NCBI GenBank assembly: GCA_029782335.1
Contig: JAKOVA010000261.1
Location: 1 to 64,000 of the forward strand
Direction: 5' to 3'
Length of the DNA: 64,000 bases
Source: Actinomycetes bacterium
Lineage (GTDB): Bacteria > Actinomycetota > Acidimicrobiia > Acidimicrobiales > Microtrichaceae
This document shows, in pieces, positions 44,894-52,954 of the stretch (positions are counted from its first letter, which is position 1; the number at the start of each line of letters is the position of its first letter). A program made the translations under genes and the position numbers. The notes below the pieces were generated by a model. It made no database searches, was not told the origin of the DNA, and worked only from the letters and a program-made list of their open reading frames with translations.

Positions 44894-45829
44894 GTGGCGA
44901 ACCCCGCATCAACGTCGCGGTCGGGCCTGTGGGTCCGGCGCGCAGCGACCACGACCGGCCGGGTCGTGCTGCTCGCCGGCATCGTCGTGGTGTGCGGCCT
45001 CGCCGTCGGCTTCGCGATCGGCTACCCGGTTTCGCAGTTGCATCTCACCACCAGCAACGCGGTGGCGTTGGATCAGAACTCGATCCGTTCCTTCGACCTG
45101 GAATCCGCATTGGTCAGCGCCGACGATCTGCCCGACGGCTGGGCGCTGAGCGAACTCGATCTTTCCCCCTTCTCAATGGTCGGTCAGCCGATCTGTGGTC
45201 AGACCCCGGTCGTCGACAACCAGATGGGACGCAGCCTCAGCCGGACCTACCAGAATCCGCGGGACGGCGCCTTGCTGTTGAGCGAGGCGATCCGGGTGCG
45301 TCGGGTCACCGACGCGGTGCGGTACGTCTCGGAGATGGGCAAGACCTTCGATGGGTGCAAGCGAGGGTTCTTCCGCAAGAACCAGGACGGCACCTCGACG
45401 AAAGTCGAGCTTCGTGCCGGCCAGCCCGACCCGCCGATCACCGACTACCAGAGCCGAACGCTGCAACCGCCGAAGGGCGAACACACCCAGTTGGTCGTGT
45501 TCATGGCCGTCGGTGACGTGATCATCTCGCTCCAACACGTCGGTCCGAGCGCGCCGCCCCGCGATCTGTTCGCGGATGTGCAACGCAAGCTGTTGGCGCG
45601 GCTCGCCCCCGACCAGTTCGGCACCCGCTCCACGGTTCCCGGAGAGCGGAACCTGCCCAGCGAACCGACCACGACGACGACCTCGACGACCACCACCACG
45701 TTGCCACCGACGACCCTCGCTCCCACGACGACGACCCGGCCGAAATCCCGTTCCACCCGTCGGCCGACGACGACGGCGGCGCCACCCGCAACCGCGGCCC
45801 CGGCGGCACCAGGAGCTCCGGGCAATTGA
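44894..45829 (+). CDS. Membrane-anchored extracytoplasmic protein with Thr/Pro-rich tail
   Basis: A 311-residue protein of unknown function. A single hydrophobic anchor at about 20-43 (VVLLAGIVVVCGLAVGFAIG) follows a basic N-terminus, so the bulk should lie outside the membrane. The folded part (about 60-240) has two Cys (GQPICGQ, FDGCKRG) that might form a disulfide. Residues about 255-311 are almost wholly Thr, Pro, Ala and Arg, probably a disordered cell-wall-spanning tail. GTG 44894 lies seven bases after a -10; TTG 44885 is an alternative. Its stop overlaps the next start. Confidence 0.72.
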   Translation: MANPASTSRSGLWVRRAATTTGRVVLLAGIVVVCGLAVGFAIGYPVSQLHLTTSNAVALDQNSIRSFDLESALVSADDLPDGWALSELDLSPFSMVGQPICGQTPVVDNQMGRSLSRTYQNPRDGALLLSEAIRVRRVTDAVRYVSEMGKTFDGCKRGFFRKNQDGTSTKVELRAGQPDPPITDYQSRTLQPPKGEHTQLVVFMAVGDVIISLQHVGPSAPPRDLFADVQRKLLARLAPDQFGTRSTVPGERNLPSEPTTTTTSTTTTTLPPTTLAPTTTTRPKSRSTRRPTTTAAPPATAAPAAPGAPGN

Positions 45830-46617
45830 GCGGCTACGACGCGCTCATCTCCGATCTGCGGGCCGAATCCGATGCACTCGACGCGTGCGTCGATCCGCTC
45901 ACCGTCGACGAACTCCTCCGACCGACCCCGGCAGACGGATGGACCATCGCGGATCAGCTCGCGCATTTGGCAGGCTTCGATGAGGCGGCGCTCCTGGCGA
46001 TCGAGGATCCCGAAGCCTTCAGCGAGGATGTGCAGCGGCGGATCGCCGAGGGCGACGATCCCATCGCCGGGTACACGGCCCGCGGCCGGGACCTCGATCC
46101 GCTCGACGTCGTCGCCTGGTGGAGGGGTGCACGCTCGGCGCTGATCGACGCCGCCCCGCAGGCGGAGGGCCGCCGCGTCCCCTGGTACGGCCCGCCGATG
46201 TCCGCGATGTCGTTCCTGACGGCCCGGCTCATGGAGACATGGGCGCACGGCCAGGATGTCCGCGACGCGCTCGGAATCGCCCCGGAACAGAGCCCGCGGC
46301 TTCGCCACGTGGCCCATATCGGCGTTGGCGCACGCGGCTACAGCTTCACCGTCCGTGGCCTCGATGTTCCGTCGGCCGAGATCGACGTTCGGCTCTCCGG
46401 TTCGGCGGGTGAGCAGTGGAGTTGGGGGCCCGGCGACGCCGCCCAGTACGTCGAGGGTCCTGCGGTCGACTTTTGTCTGCTCGTGACCCAGCGTCGCCAC
46501 CGCGACGACTGCGCGCTCCACGTCGTGGGTGACGATGCAGACCGCTGGATGGACATCGCGCAGGCGTTCGCCGGTGGGCCGGGCCCCGGACGCCCAAAGC
46601 CCGATCGAGGCGCCTGA
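45826..46617 (+). CDS. TIGR03084-like DinB/MDMPI-type (mycothiol-linked) metal-binding protein
   Basis: A 263-residue four-helix-bundle protein. WTIADQLAHLAGFDEAALLA is the DinB/MDMPI_N helix with a metal-ligand His, and MSFLTARLMETWAHGQDVRDALG supplies the other two ligand positions, Glu and His, in the usual spacing. The C-terminal 90 residues form the additional domain seen in TIGR03084 proteins. The start is TTG 45826, overlapping the previous stop (TTGA). Mycothiol-dependent isomerisation or thiol transfer is known for relatives; the specific substrate is unknown. Confidence 0.8.
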   Translation: MSGYDALISDLRAESDALDACVDPLTVDELLRPTPADGWTIADQLAHLAGFDEAALLAIEDPEAFSEDVQRRIAEGDDPIAGYTARGRDLDPLDVVAWWRGARSALIDAAPQAEGRRVPWYGPPMSAMSFLTARLMETWAHGQDVRDALGIAPEQSPRLRHVAHIGVGARGYSFTVRGLDVPSAEIDVRLSGSAGEQWSWGPGDAAQYVEGPAVDFCLLVTQRRHRDDCALHVVGDDADRWMDIAQAFAGGPGPGRPKPDRGA

Positions 46618-46627
46618 CCCTCCTCCC

Positions 46628-47374
46628 TCAGCGGGTGGAGATCCGGGCGAACGCCTCCCCGAGGGGGACGCCGGCGAGGTCGCCCATCTCGACGAGCTTG
46701 GCGCGTTCGCGGTCGCGGAACGCCGCGAGGGCATCGCCGTCCTGGACGTCGCCGAGGAGGTGAAGGTGCGTGGTCTCGAACTGGGAGCGGTGGGCTTCGA
46801 GAGCTCGGCAGCGGGCGGCGAACGCCGCTTCGTCCGCGGGCTCGACCAGGTTGGGCTCGTCGGCCTCGAACAACAGCAGATCGTCCGGGCGATGGGGTTC
46901 GGGGCCGAGATCGGGGAAGAAGTGCGGATCGCGAGCGGCGACCACCGCGTCGACGGTGAGCCATCCAGCGGCGCGATGGTCGGGGTGGAGGCGGTAGCGC
47001 TTCCAGGGGTCGTGCCCCAAGACGACGTCGGGCCGGTGGCGGCGGATGGCGGCAACCACGAGCCGGCGCGTTGCGACGTCGGCCTCGAGTTCTCCGTCGA
47101 CCCGCCCGAGGAACTCCACGACCCCGGACCCGCCGAGCGCCAGCGACGCCGCGCGCTGCTCCTCGCGGCGACGTTCGACGAGCGCGTCGAGGTCTGCGCC
47201 GGGATCCCACGTTCCCTTGGAGCCGTCCGTGCAGATCACGTGGACGATCTCGGTTCCCGCCGCCGCCCAGCGCGCCAGGGTCGCGCCGCACCCGAACTCG
47301 ACGTCATCGGGATGCGCAGCGATCGCCATGGCCCGGGCCGGTGGCGGAGCGGCGCTCAACTCGACCGCGCTCAC
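46628..47374 (-). CDS. PIG-L family N-acetyl deacetylase (MshB-like fold)
   Basis: A 248-residue zinc-dependent deacetylase. The metal-binding AIAAHPDDVEFGCG (Asp and His ligands) is near the N-terminus and the third ligand is in LHPDHRAAG. VICTDGSKGTWDP and RREEQRAAS are family blocks. MshB, which deacetylates the mycothiol precursor GlcNAc-inositol, belongs here, but the protein is too generic to assert that function. Start GTG 47374 overlaps the cofC stop by four bases (GTGA); an ATG at 47392 would give six more residues and a longer overlap. Confidence 0.85.
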   Translation of the reverse strand: MSAVELSAAPPPARAMAIAAHPDDVEFGCGATLARWAAAGTEIVHVICTDGSKGTWDPGADLDALVERRREEQRAASLALGGSGVVEFLGRVDGELEADVATRRLVVAAIRRHRPDVVLGHDPWKRYRLHPDHRAAGWLTVDAVVAARDPHFFPDLGPEPHRPDDLLLFEADEPNLVEPADEAAFAARCRALEAHRSQFETTHLHLLGDVQDGDALAAFRDRERAKLVEMGDLAGVPLGEAFARISTR

Positions 47375-47970
47375 CGCCGGACCGCCCGCCATGACGGGAT
47401 GCCCCACGTGGGCGGGGTGTCGAGGTCCTCCGGAACGTCGACGTCCCACCCGAGCAGATCGTGACGCACGACGTGGGGGCGGAGGCCACGGCGGTGGGCC
47501 TCCCGGAGGTGTCGTCGGAACGAGCCCGGCCCGTAGGAGGTTCGGAAACCGGGCGTGGCCGGCATGACGATCACGTTGGTGCCGTCGTCGTGGCGGTCGG
47601 GGACGAGCAGCACCTCGCCGGGTTGTTGTTCGGCGGCAACGTCCCGAAGTCCGGCGGGGAACGGCAGGTCGGAATGAGCGACGAGCAGCCGGCGGTACCC
47701 GGCGCTGCGCGCAACATCGGCGGCAGCATCGACTGCCGCGTCGAGACCGCTCGCGGGGTCCTCGACCGTCGTCACGCCATGGGTGGCCGCGAGCTGCGCG
47801 ACCTCCGCATCGCCGGTGACCACGTAGGTCGGGAGGTCGGCGAGCGCGATCAGGACGCCGATGGTCAACTCCCTGGCCAGATGCTCGCGGTCGGCGTCGC
47901 CGAGATGGGTCGCCAAGCGCTGTTTCGCCCCGCGGAAACTGCGTACCGGGACGATGGCGGCGAGTGACAC
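47371..47970 (-). CDS. cofC: 2-phospho-L-lactate / phosphoenolpyruvate guanylyltransferase
   Basis: A 199-residue nucleotidyltransferase of coenzyme F420 biosynthesis (CofC/FbiD). It activates phospholactate or PEP with GTP for transfer to Fo. IVPVRSFRGAKQRLA is the nucleotide-binding N-terminus, LVAHSDLPFP carries the metal-binding Asp, and RHDDGTNVIVMP and FRTSYGPGSFRRHL are diagnostic CofC motifs. Start GTG 47970 lies six bases after a TACACT -10. The other fbi genes are not in the window. Its presence shows an F420-producing host. Confidence 0.9.
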   Translation of the reverse strand: MSLAAIVPVRSFRGAKQRLATHLGDADREHLARELTIGVLIALADLPTYVVTGDAEVAQLAATHGVTTVEDPASGLDAAVDAAADVARSAGYRRLLVAHSDLPFPAGLRDVAAEQQPGEVLLVPDRHDDGTNVIVMPATPGFRTSYGPGSFRRHLREAHRRGLRPHVVRHDLLGWDVDVPEDLDTPPTWGIPSWRAVRR

Positions 47971-47976
47971 ACGGGG

Positions 47977-47982
47977 AGTGTA
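47977..47982 (-). promoter_or_regulatory. -10 element of the cofC unit
   Basis: On the minus strand TACACT lies six bases before GTG 47970. Confidence 0.5.
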
Positions 47983-48021
47983 CGGCGCTTGATGATTGCC
48001 GCCGTGCGGAGCCCAGGCGGC

Positions 48022-48576
48022 TCAGGCGGCGTCGCGTGAACCGCAGAACGACCAGTCGTGGCCGGGGAGCGGCGCTTCGGTCGCGGCGAAGGGGCGTGGC
48101 CGGGGAGGCGTCACCGAGTCGGTGTGGAGCACCGGTAGGGAGCGTCGTGCCTCGGCCTCGTGCACGCGCCCGTTCAGGAACGGGGCGAGCAGGCCGCTGA
48201 GCGAGCCGGCGCGGCTCTGCACACACACGACCACCGTCCGCTGCTGGTGGCCTTCGTAACGCACCTGCACCCGCACGTCGGCGGGGTCCTGCCCGCTGCG
48301 GGCTTTCGCGAGGCAGAACAGTCGGCGTGTCGCCTCGGGTGTGTCGCGGGGCACCCGCAGCGAGCAGGTGGTGTCGCCGGTCGGCTGAGCGGCGTCGAGG
48401 GCGCGGGCGGCGGTCACCGCTGCGTCGCGGGTTTGTGCGTCGTCACCGTGGTTCACCCCGAGGTCGACCATGGCGATGAGCAGCACCAGGAAGACGGGAA
48501 AACAGATCAGGAACTCGACGAGGGACCCGGCGCGTGCTCCCACGCGCTTGGCGCGCCGCGGACTCCTGCCGTTCAT
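48022..48576 (-). CDS. TadE-like pilus-assembly/pseudopilin-type protein
   Basis: A 184-residue protein with the TadE N-terminus: a basic leader ending RAGSLVEFLICFPVFLVLL, in which Gly and the following Glu resemble the pseudopilin processing site and a transmembrane helix follows. The rest is exported, with four Cys (including CSLRVP and CLAKARSG) that could pair, and a Pro/Arg-rich C-terminus. ATG 48576 is preceded by GGAGG at about eleven bases; a GTG at 48594 is an alternative. No other tad gene is visible, so it is either an orphan or acts with a locus elsewhere. Confidence 0.68.
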   Translation of the reverse strand: MNGRSPRRAKRVGARAGSLVEFLICFPVFLVLLIAMVDLGVNHGDDAQTRDAAVTAARALDAAQPTGDTTCSLRVPRDTPEATRRLFCLAKARSGQDPADVRVQVRYEGHQQRTVVVCVQSRAGSLSGLLAPFLNGRVHEAEARRSLPVLHTDSVTPPRPRPFAATEAPLPGHDWSFCGSRDAA

Positions 48577-48691
48577 CCCCGCGCCGTCCTCCACACCGCC
48601 AGGATCGAGATGACCAGCCGTATCCGCAAGGGTGAATCGCCGCGAGCGCCTGGGTATCTTCCCCGGCCGCCCACGGTTCGCAGGCGGGTTC

Positions 48692-48697
48692 TACAGT
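48692..48697 (+). promoter_or_regulatory. -10 element of gpsA
   Basis: TACAGT lies six bases before ATG 48704. Confidence 0.55.
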
Positions 48698-48703
48698 GCG
48701 GCC

Positions 48704-49714
48704 ATGCACATTCGGGTTGCGGTCATCGGGGGTGGATCGTGGGGCACGACTGTCGCCCACCTCGCTGCACACAACGCCCCGACGACGCTGTGGGCGCGCC
48801 GGGAGGACACGTGTGAGGAGATCAACTCCCTGCACACCAACAGTCGCTACCTGAGCGGATACGAACTCCATCCGTCGCTGCGGGCCGACCCCGACCTGCA
48901 CTCGGTCGTCGCGAACGCGGACGTGATCGTGATGGGCGTGCCGTCGCATTCCTATCGGGAGACCCTCGAGCAGGTGGCGGGACACATCCGTGCGTGGGTG
49001 CCGGTGGTGAGCCTCACCAAGGGCCTCGAGCAGGGCACTCGGGCTCGCATGAGTGAGATCGCACATCAGGTGCTGCCCGGCCACCCCGCAGCGGTGCTGA
49101 CCGGGCCGAACCTCGCGAAGGAGATCCTCGCCGGCGACGCCGCCGCGTCGGTGGTCGCGACACACGACCCGGTGGTCGCAGACCACCTTCAGCGCATCTT
49201 CAACACGCAGTTGTTTCGTGTCTATACGAACCCCGACGTCATCGGGTGCGAGCTCGGTGGCGCCTTCAAGAACGTGATCGCGATCGCCGCAGGGATGGCC
49301 GACGGCCTCGGAGCGGGCGACAACACGAAGGCGGCGGTCATCACCCGCGGGCTCAACGAGTTGTCACGACTCGGTGAGGCAATGGGAGGCAAGGCGGTGA
49401 CCTTTGCCGGCCTTGCCGGGATGGGCGATCTGATCGCGACGTGCATGTCACCCCAGAGCCGCAACCGCCACGTCGGTGAACAACTCGGCCGGGGTCGCAC
49501 GATCGAGGAGGTGATCTCCGAGATGCGAATGGTCGCGGAAGGGGTGAAGACCAGCCCGGTCGTCTTGCAGCTCGCCGAGGAACTCGGAATCGAGATGCCG
49601 ATCTCGACGGAGGTTCGTGCCGTCTGCCACGAGGGTGCAACCGCAACCGACGCCTACCGGGGACTACTCCGTCAGGACGGGTCGCGCCTCGAGCACCACG
49701 CCCTGAAGTTCTGA
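48704..49714 (+). CDS. gpsA: Glycerol-3-phosphate dehydrogenase [NAD(P)+]
   Basis: Makes sn-glycerol 3-phosphate for phospholipids. The 336-residue protein has the nucleotide-binding VIGGGSWGTTVAHL at its start, VVSLTKGLEQGTRARMSEI and LTGPNLAKEILAGDAAASVVA in the middle, and the catalytic ELGGAFKNVIAIAAGMADGL with the active-site Lys. The ATG at 48704 is leaderless-type, six bases after its -10. It stands between the TadE-like gene (divergent) and an unknown gene, with no operon partner. Confidence 0.95.
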   Translation: MHIRVAVIGGGSWGTTVAHLAAHNAPTTLWARREDTCEEINSLHTNSRYLSGYELHPSLRADPDLHSVVANADVIVMGVPSHSYRETLEQVAGHIRAWVPVVSLTKGLEQGTRARMSEIAHQVLPGHPAAVLTGPNLAKEILAGDAAASVVATHDPVVADHLQRIFNTQLFRVYTNPDVIGCELGGAFKNVIAIAAGMADGLGAGDNTKAAVITRGLNELSRLGEAMGGKAVTFAGLAGMGDLIATCMSPQSRNRHVGEQLGRGRTIEEVISEMRMVAEGVKTSPVVLQLAEELGIEMPISTEVRAVCHEGATATDAYRGLLRQDGSRLEHHALKF

Positions 49715-49775
49715 TCCGACGCCACCACCGGCACGTCGGTTGCGGTCGGCGCGTGTCGGCTGGTGTGCTGAGGAG

Positions 49776-51347
49776 ATGACCGACCAACTCCTCGGCACCG
49801 TTTCCTCCGGTCCCGTCGCCGGCGTGGACCCCAACGGCGCCCTCCATCCGCTCGACGCCAAATGGGAGGTGTCGTGGTGGGTGGCGAGTGAGGAACGGTG
49901 GCACCACCCCGAGTCGGAACCCAGCCGACGTCAACGTCGCGTCGAGGAGTTGCCGATCATCGAGACGGCAATTCGCGTGCCCTCCGGCGACGTCGTCGGC
50001 ACCGCGTTCGCATATGTCGGCCACCACGGTCGCACCGAGGTCTCCTTCGGGCTGAGGAACGAGTCGCCGGTCCCAGTCGCTGTCGCCTTCGTCGTCGGCC
50101 CCGCCGACGCGATCGAGGTCGAGGGCCGGGAGGTCCGGGTGGGCGGTGAGGTCGCATTGCGACTGTCACGCCCGGTCGCGGTCGCGGTCTCGGCGCCGAG
50201 CCGAGCGGAGTTGTGTGAACGCGTCGTCGACGCCTCGGCCATCGAGACGGGACCGATGTCGGGATACGTCGCCGTCGTCGTTCCCCTCCCGCACGCCCAG
50301 GCCTGTGACGGGCTGGTGCTGCCCGGCGAGTCGCCCCCCGAAGCGCCCAGCGTCGAACGGCTCACGGCGGGTTGGGCCACCCACCTCGAACGCGGCGCGA
50401 CCTTCGCCTTGCCGGACCCGCTCGCCGCTCGCGCCCGTGGAGCGCTCGCAGAGGTCGCGCTGGGGCCGGCCGATCACGGCGAGTTGAGGGTGGTTGCCGA
50501 CCACCTGCGTGCGGTGCTGCACCTCGGGTGGTTCGACGAGGCGGCCGATCCGACCGAGCGTCTTCTGCGCGCGCAGCGCGGACGCGGAGCGATCGGAGAC
50601 GAGGCCACGACGATCGCAGCGATCTCCGCGTTGAGCTCGTGGCGGCTCGCGGCGGTGCCCGCCGCCACCATGGAAGGGGTGGTGATGGCGGTGGCCGCAG
50701 CGTCGCGGTGGATCGCCCGCCGCCTGCGGCATCTCGACGACCCGACGCGTCTCGCCGCGCGGGACGCGTTGATCGAGTCGGGCCGCTTCCTCGTCGCCGC
50801 CGGTCAACCACAGGCGGCCATCCCCGTCGCGACGCTCGACGCATCCTCGTCGCGAGCGAACGACGGTCGGTCACCCGGTGACGAAGCGGAGTCCCCCGCC
50901 GCTCGCACAGCGGCGCGGACGGTCGTCGAGGTGATCGAGGGACTGGTGGTCGACACCGACGAAGGCGTTGAGTTGCTCTCGGGCTGGACATCGGCGTGGT
51001 GGGGCGCGCCCGTCGAGGCGACGAGTGTCCCGACCCGTTGGGGTCGTGTCAGCTTCGCGGTGCGGTGGCACGGCGAACGCCCGGCGTTGCTGTGGGAGGT
51101 CGTCCCGTGGGATCCGCAGCATGAGGCGACCCCGCTGTTGCGCGCGCCCGTGCTGGATCCGGCGTGGAGCTCATCGCGGCCGAGCGGGGACGCGCTGTTG
51201 GCTCCGCGTTCCGATCGCCCGACGGACGCCCCCCGTGTCGAAGTCGACCATGGCTCGGGCTTCGCCGTGTGGGATCCGCCGAGCCCGACCCGTCCCGACG
51301 TTGCCGACGCTCCGCCGGGCCCGGCGGCGGGGGAGTCCTTCTCGTGA
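49776..51347 (+). CDS. Hypothetical protein, 523 residues, coupled to an RpiB-like gene
   Basis: I do not recognise this protein. It has no signal peptide or transmembrane helix. Residues about 20-190 are strand-rich and resemble an immunoglobulin-like beta domain (VGTAFAYVGHHGRTEVSFGL, VAVAFVVGPADAIEV). Residues about 240-340 are helical and Ala/Arg-rich, like alpha/alpha toroid segments of glycan-active enzymes, but no catalytic motif stands out. The final 150 residues are again strand-rich with a Pro-rich end. The next gene starts on its stop codon (GTGA), so the two act together. ATG 49776 has GAGGAG immediately adjacent, too close to be a normal Shine-Dalgarno. Confidence 0.62.
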   Translation: MTDQLLGTVSSGPVAGVDPNGALHPLDAKWEVSWWVASEERWHHPESEPSRRQRRVEELPIIETAIRVPSGDVVGTAFAYVGHHGRTEVSFGLRNESPVPVAVAFVVGPADAIEVEGREVRVGGEVALRLSRPVAVAVSAPSRAELCERVVDASAIETGPMSGYVAVVVPLPHAQACDGLVLPGESPPEAPSVERLTAGWATHLERGATFALPDPLAARARGALAEVALGPADHGELRVVADHLRAVLHLGWFDEAADPTERLLRAQRGRGAIGDEATTIAAISALSSWRLAAVPAATMEGVVMAVAAASRWIARRLRHLDDPTRLAARDALIESGRFLVAAGQPQAAIPVATLDASSSRANDGRSPGDEAESPAARTAARTVVEVIEGLVVDTDEGVELLSGWTSAWWGAPVEATSVPTRWGRVSFAVRWHGERPALLWEVVPWDPQHEATPLLRAPVLDPAWSSSRPSGDALLAPRSDRPTDAPRVEVDHGSGFAVWDPPSPTRPDVADAPPGPAAGESFS

Positions 51348-51772
51348 GCGATGCCGGCACCACTCGGCGGCTGGCCTTCGGGACCGACGAGGTCACGGCG
51401 CTGAGCGATGCCGTCGAGGCGATCCTCGGCTCCGCCGGGGAGGTCGTCTTGAGTATCCACGGCGCGCCTTGGCCGGAGGTTGGTGCTCGGGTGGGCGCCG
51501 CGGTCGCCTCCGGGGACGCGGACGTCGGTGTCGTGATGTGCTGGACGGGCACGGGAGTCTCGATCGCAGCGAACAAGGTGCCGGGGGTACGCGCTGCGCT
51601 CTGTGTCGACGCGCCAACCGCGGCAGGAGCCCGTCGTTGGAACGACGCGAACGTGTTGGCCTTGGGGATGCGCCTGACCTCGCCAGCGGTGGCGGCGGAG
51701 ATCGTCGAGGCCTTTCTCGGTACCGACGCGGATCCCGATGAGCGCCCGATGATCGATTCCCTGGAACCCTGA
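51344..51772 (+). CDS. RpiB/LacA/LacB-like sugar-phosphate isomerase
   Basis: A 142-residue protein of the ribose-5-phosphate isomerase B fold. VVMCWTGTGVSIAANKVPGVRAALC contains the catalytic-loop Cys and anion-binding GTG, and RRWNDANVLALGMRLTS is the conserved C-terminal block. The N-terminal part is diverged and lacks the usual GSDHAG start, which makes classical RpiB activity doubtful. Start GTG 51344 overlaps the previous stop. Pairing with the unknown 523-residue protein suggests a dedicated sugar-phosphate substrate rather than the pentose pathway. Confidence 0.78.
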   Translation: MSDAGTTRRLAFGTDEVTALSDAVEAILGSAGEVVLSIHGAPWPEVGARVGAAVASGDADVGVVMCWTGTGVSIAANKVPGVRAALCVDAPTAAGARRWNDANVLALGMRLTSPAVAAEIVEAFLGTDADPDERPMIDSLEP

Positions 51773-51804
51773 GCGTCGCTGGTTCGCGCGGGAACCCGAA
51801 CCGC

Positions 51805-52059
51805 TCAGCGTCCGACGAGTCGAGCCTCGCGCACGTCGAGGGGTGGGAACGCCACCGGCAGGACCGATCCGTCGGAGAGCCGGCGGAGTCGGTAACGGCC
51901 GTCCGAGCAGTCGGCGACGGTGAATCCCCGTGCCCATCCGCCGTCGAATCGTCGACGAACCTCGACCTCGGTGCCGACGGTGAGGGTCATCTCGGCGGGT
52001 TCCCCGTGCGATGCGTGGCCGGGGTGGTCGACGGGTGCTTCGATCATGCGAATCGTCAT
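51805..52059 (-). CDS. Small SH3/Tudor-like hypothetical protein
   Basis: An 84-residue protein with a single barrel-like core: VGTEVEVRRRFDGGWARGFTV, then GRYRLRRLSDGSVLPVAF. This resembles SH3 or Tudor-type folds, which bind nucleic acids or peptides. A GAGGGGG Shine-Dalgarno six to seven bases before ATG 52059 supports expression. It is divergent from rnhB and separated from it by a palindrome at 52085-52106, which may control it. Confidence 0.6.
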   Translation of the reverse strand: MTIRMIEAPVDHPGHASHGEPAEMTLTVGTEVEVRRRFDGGWARGFTVADCSDGRYRLRRLSDGSVLPVAFPPLDVREARLVGR

Positions 52060-52084
52060 CGTGAGACCCCCTCGTATCGGACGG

Positions 52085-52106
52085 AGAGTGTTTATGCAAA
52101 CGCTCT
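52085..52106. promoter_or_regulatory. 22-bp palindrome, candidate operator between divergent genes
   Basis: AGAGTGTTT (52085-52093), ATGC, AAACGCTCT (52098-52106) forms an inverted repeat matching at eight of nine arm positions. It is AT-rich at its core and lies in the 130-bp gap between the 84-residue protein gene and rnhB. Size and symmetry fit a helix-turn-helix repressor site; no regulator gene is adjacent. Confidence 0.5.
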
Positions 52107-52178
52107 AAGTGAGAGTGTGACGAACTTCACCGCCTCGTGCAACCGCTTTTCCCAAATTCTGCGGAGAACTACCGCGGC

Positions 52179-52184
52179 TACGGT
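52179..52184 (+). promoter_or_regulatory. -10 element of rnhB
   Basis: TACGGT lies five bases before GTG 52190 and eight before GTG 52193. Either could be the leaderless start. Confidence 0.45.
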
Positions 52185-52189
52185 CGGTC

Positions 52190-52876
52190 GTGGTGAGTCC
52201 CCGCAGCCTCCGCAGCACGCCACCCGGACTCAGCGTCGAGCGCACCCACTGGGATGCAGGACGTGAGCTGGTCGTCGGGATCGACGAGGTCGGCCGCGGG
52301 GCCTGGGCCGGACCGCTCACCGTCGCCGCGGTGGTGATCCCCAGGGATCGGCGGCTGTATCGGATCCGGGAGTCCAAGCAACTCAGTCCTGCTCGTCGGG
52401 AGGAGTTGTACGGGCGGATCGTGACGTGGGCCGTGGCGTGGGGCGTTGGTCACGCCGACGCTGCGGAGTGCGATGCGCTCGGAATGTCCGCGGCGCAGCG
52501 GTTGGCCTGCCGGCGGGCCCTCGAGGACCTCGCGGTCGAGCCGGATGCGGCGATTGTCGACGGCAAGTGGGACTTCGTCGGTCTGCCGAACACGACCATG
52601 GTCGTCAAAGGCGATGCGCGATGTCTGTCGGTCGCCGCGGCGTCGGTCGTCGCGAAGGTCACCCGCGACGCCATGATGCGGGCGGAAGCCGAGCACTTCC
52701 CGGCGTTCGCGTTCGATCAGAACAAGGGCTACCCGTGTCCCCGCCACAAGGTTGCCTTGGCGGGATACGGACCAACGGCGATTCATCGTCGTTCGTGGGC
52801 GTTCATGGACAATCTGGCGTGGCGTGGCGTGCAACGAACGGTGCCGGAACGCGCGCAGATGTCGCTGTTCATGTGA
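52190..52876 (+). CDS. rnhB: Ribonuclease HII
   Basis: Removes RNA from RNA:DNA hybrids and misincorporated ribonucleotides. The 228-residue protein has GIDEVGRGAWAGPLTVAAVV with the Asp-Glu catalytic pair, IRESKQLSPARREEL, and the remaining metal-ligand Asp positions in AAIVDGKWDF and the KVTRDAMM helix. The start is one of two tandem GTG codons (52190 or 52193). The N-terminal 25 residues are a variable leader. It is not linked to rplS or lepB, its frequent neighbours elsewhere. Confidence 0.95.
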   Translation: MVSPRSLRSTPPGLSVERTHWDAGRELVVGIDEVGRGAWAGPLTVAAVVIPRDRRLYRIRESKQLSPARREELYGRIVTWAVAWGVGHADAAECDALGMSAAQRLACRRALEDLAVEPDAAIVDGKWDFVGLPNTTMVVKGDARCLSVAAASVVAKVTRDAMMRAEAEHFPAFAFDQNKGYPCPRHKVALAGYGPTAIHRRSWAFMDNLAWRGVQRTVPERAQMSLFM

Positions 52877-52954
52877 CTTCTGCCCGCCTGCGCTGATGCT
52901 TGCAAAAGTACGCAACCGCCGTACCATGGAAGCCCGATCGACTCGGAAGCGGAT

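Noticed and set aside
45660-45829. Thr/Pro-rich end of the membrane protein as a separate gene or frameshift
   Set aside because: The frame is continuous with the upstream domain, and such tails are common in cell-wall proteins.
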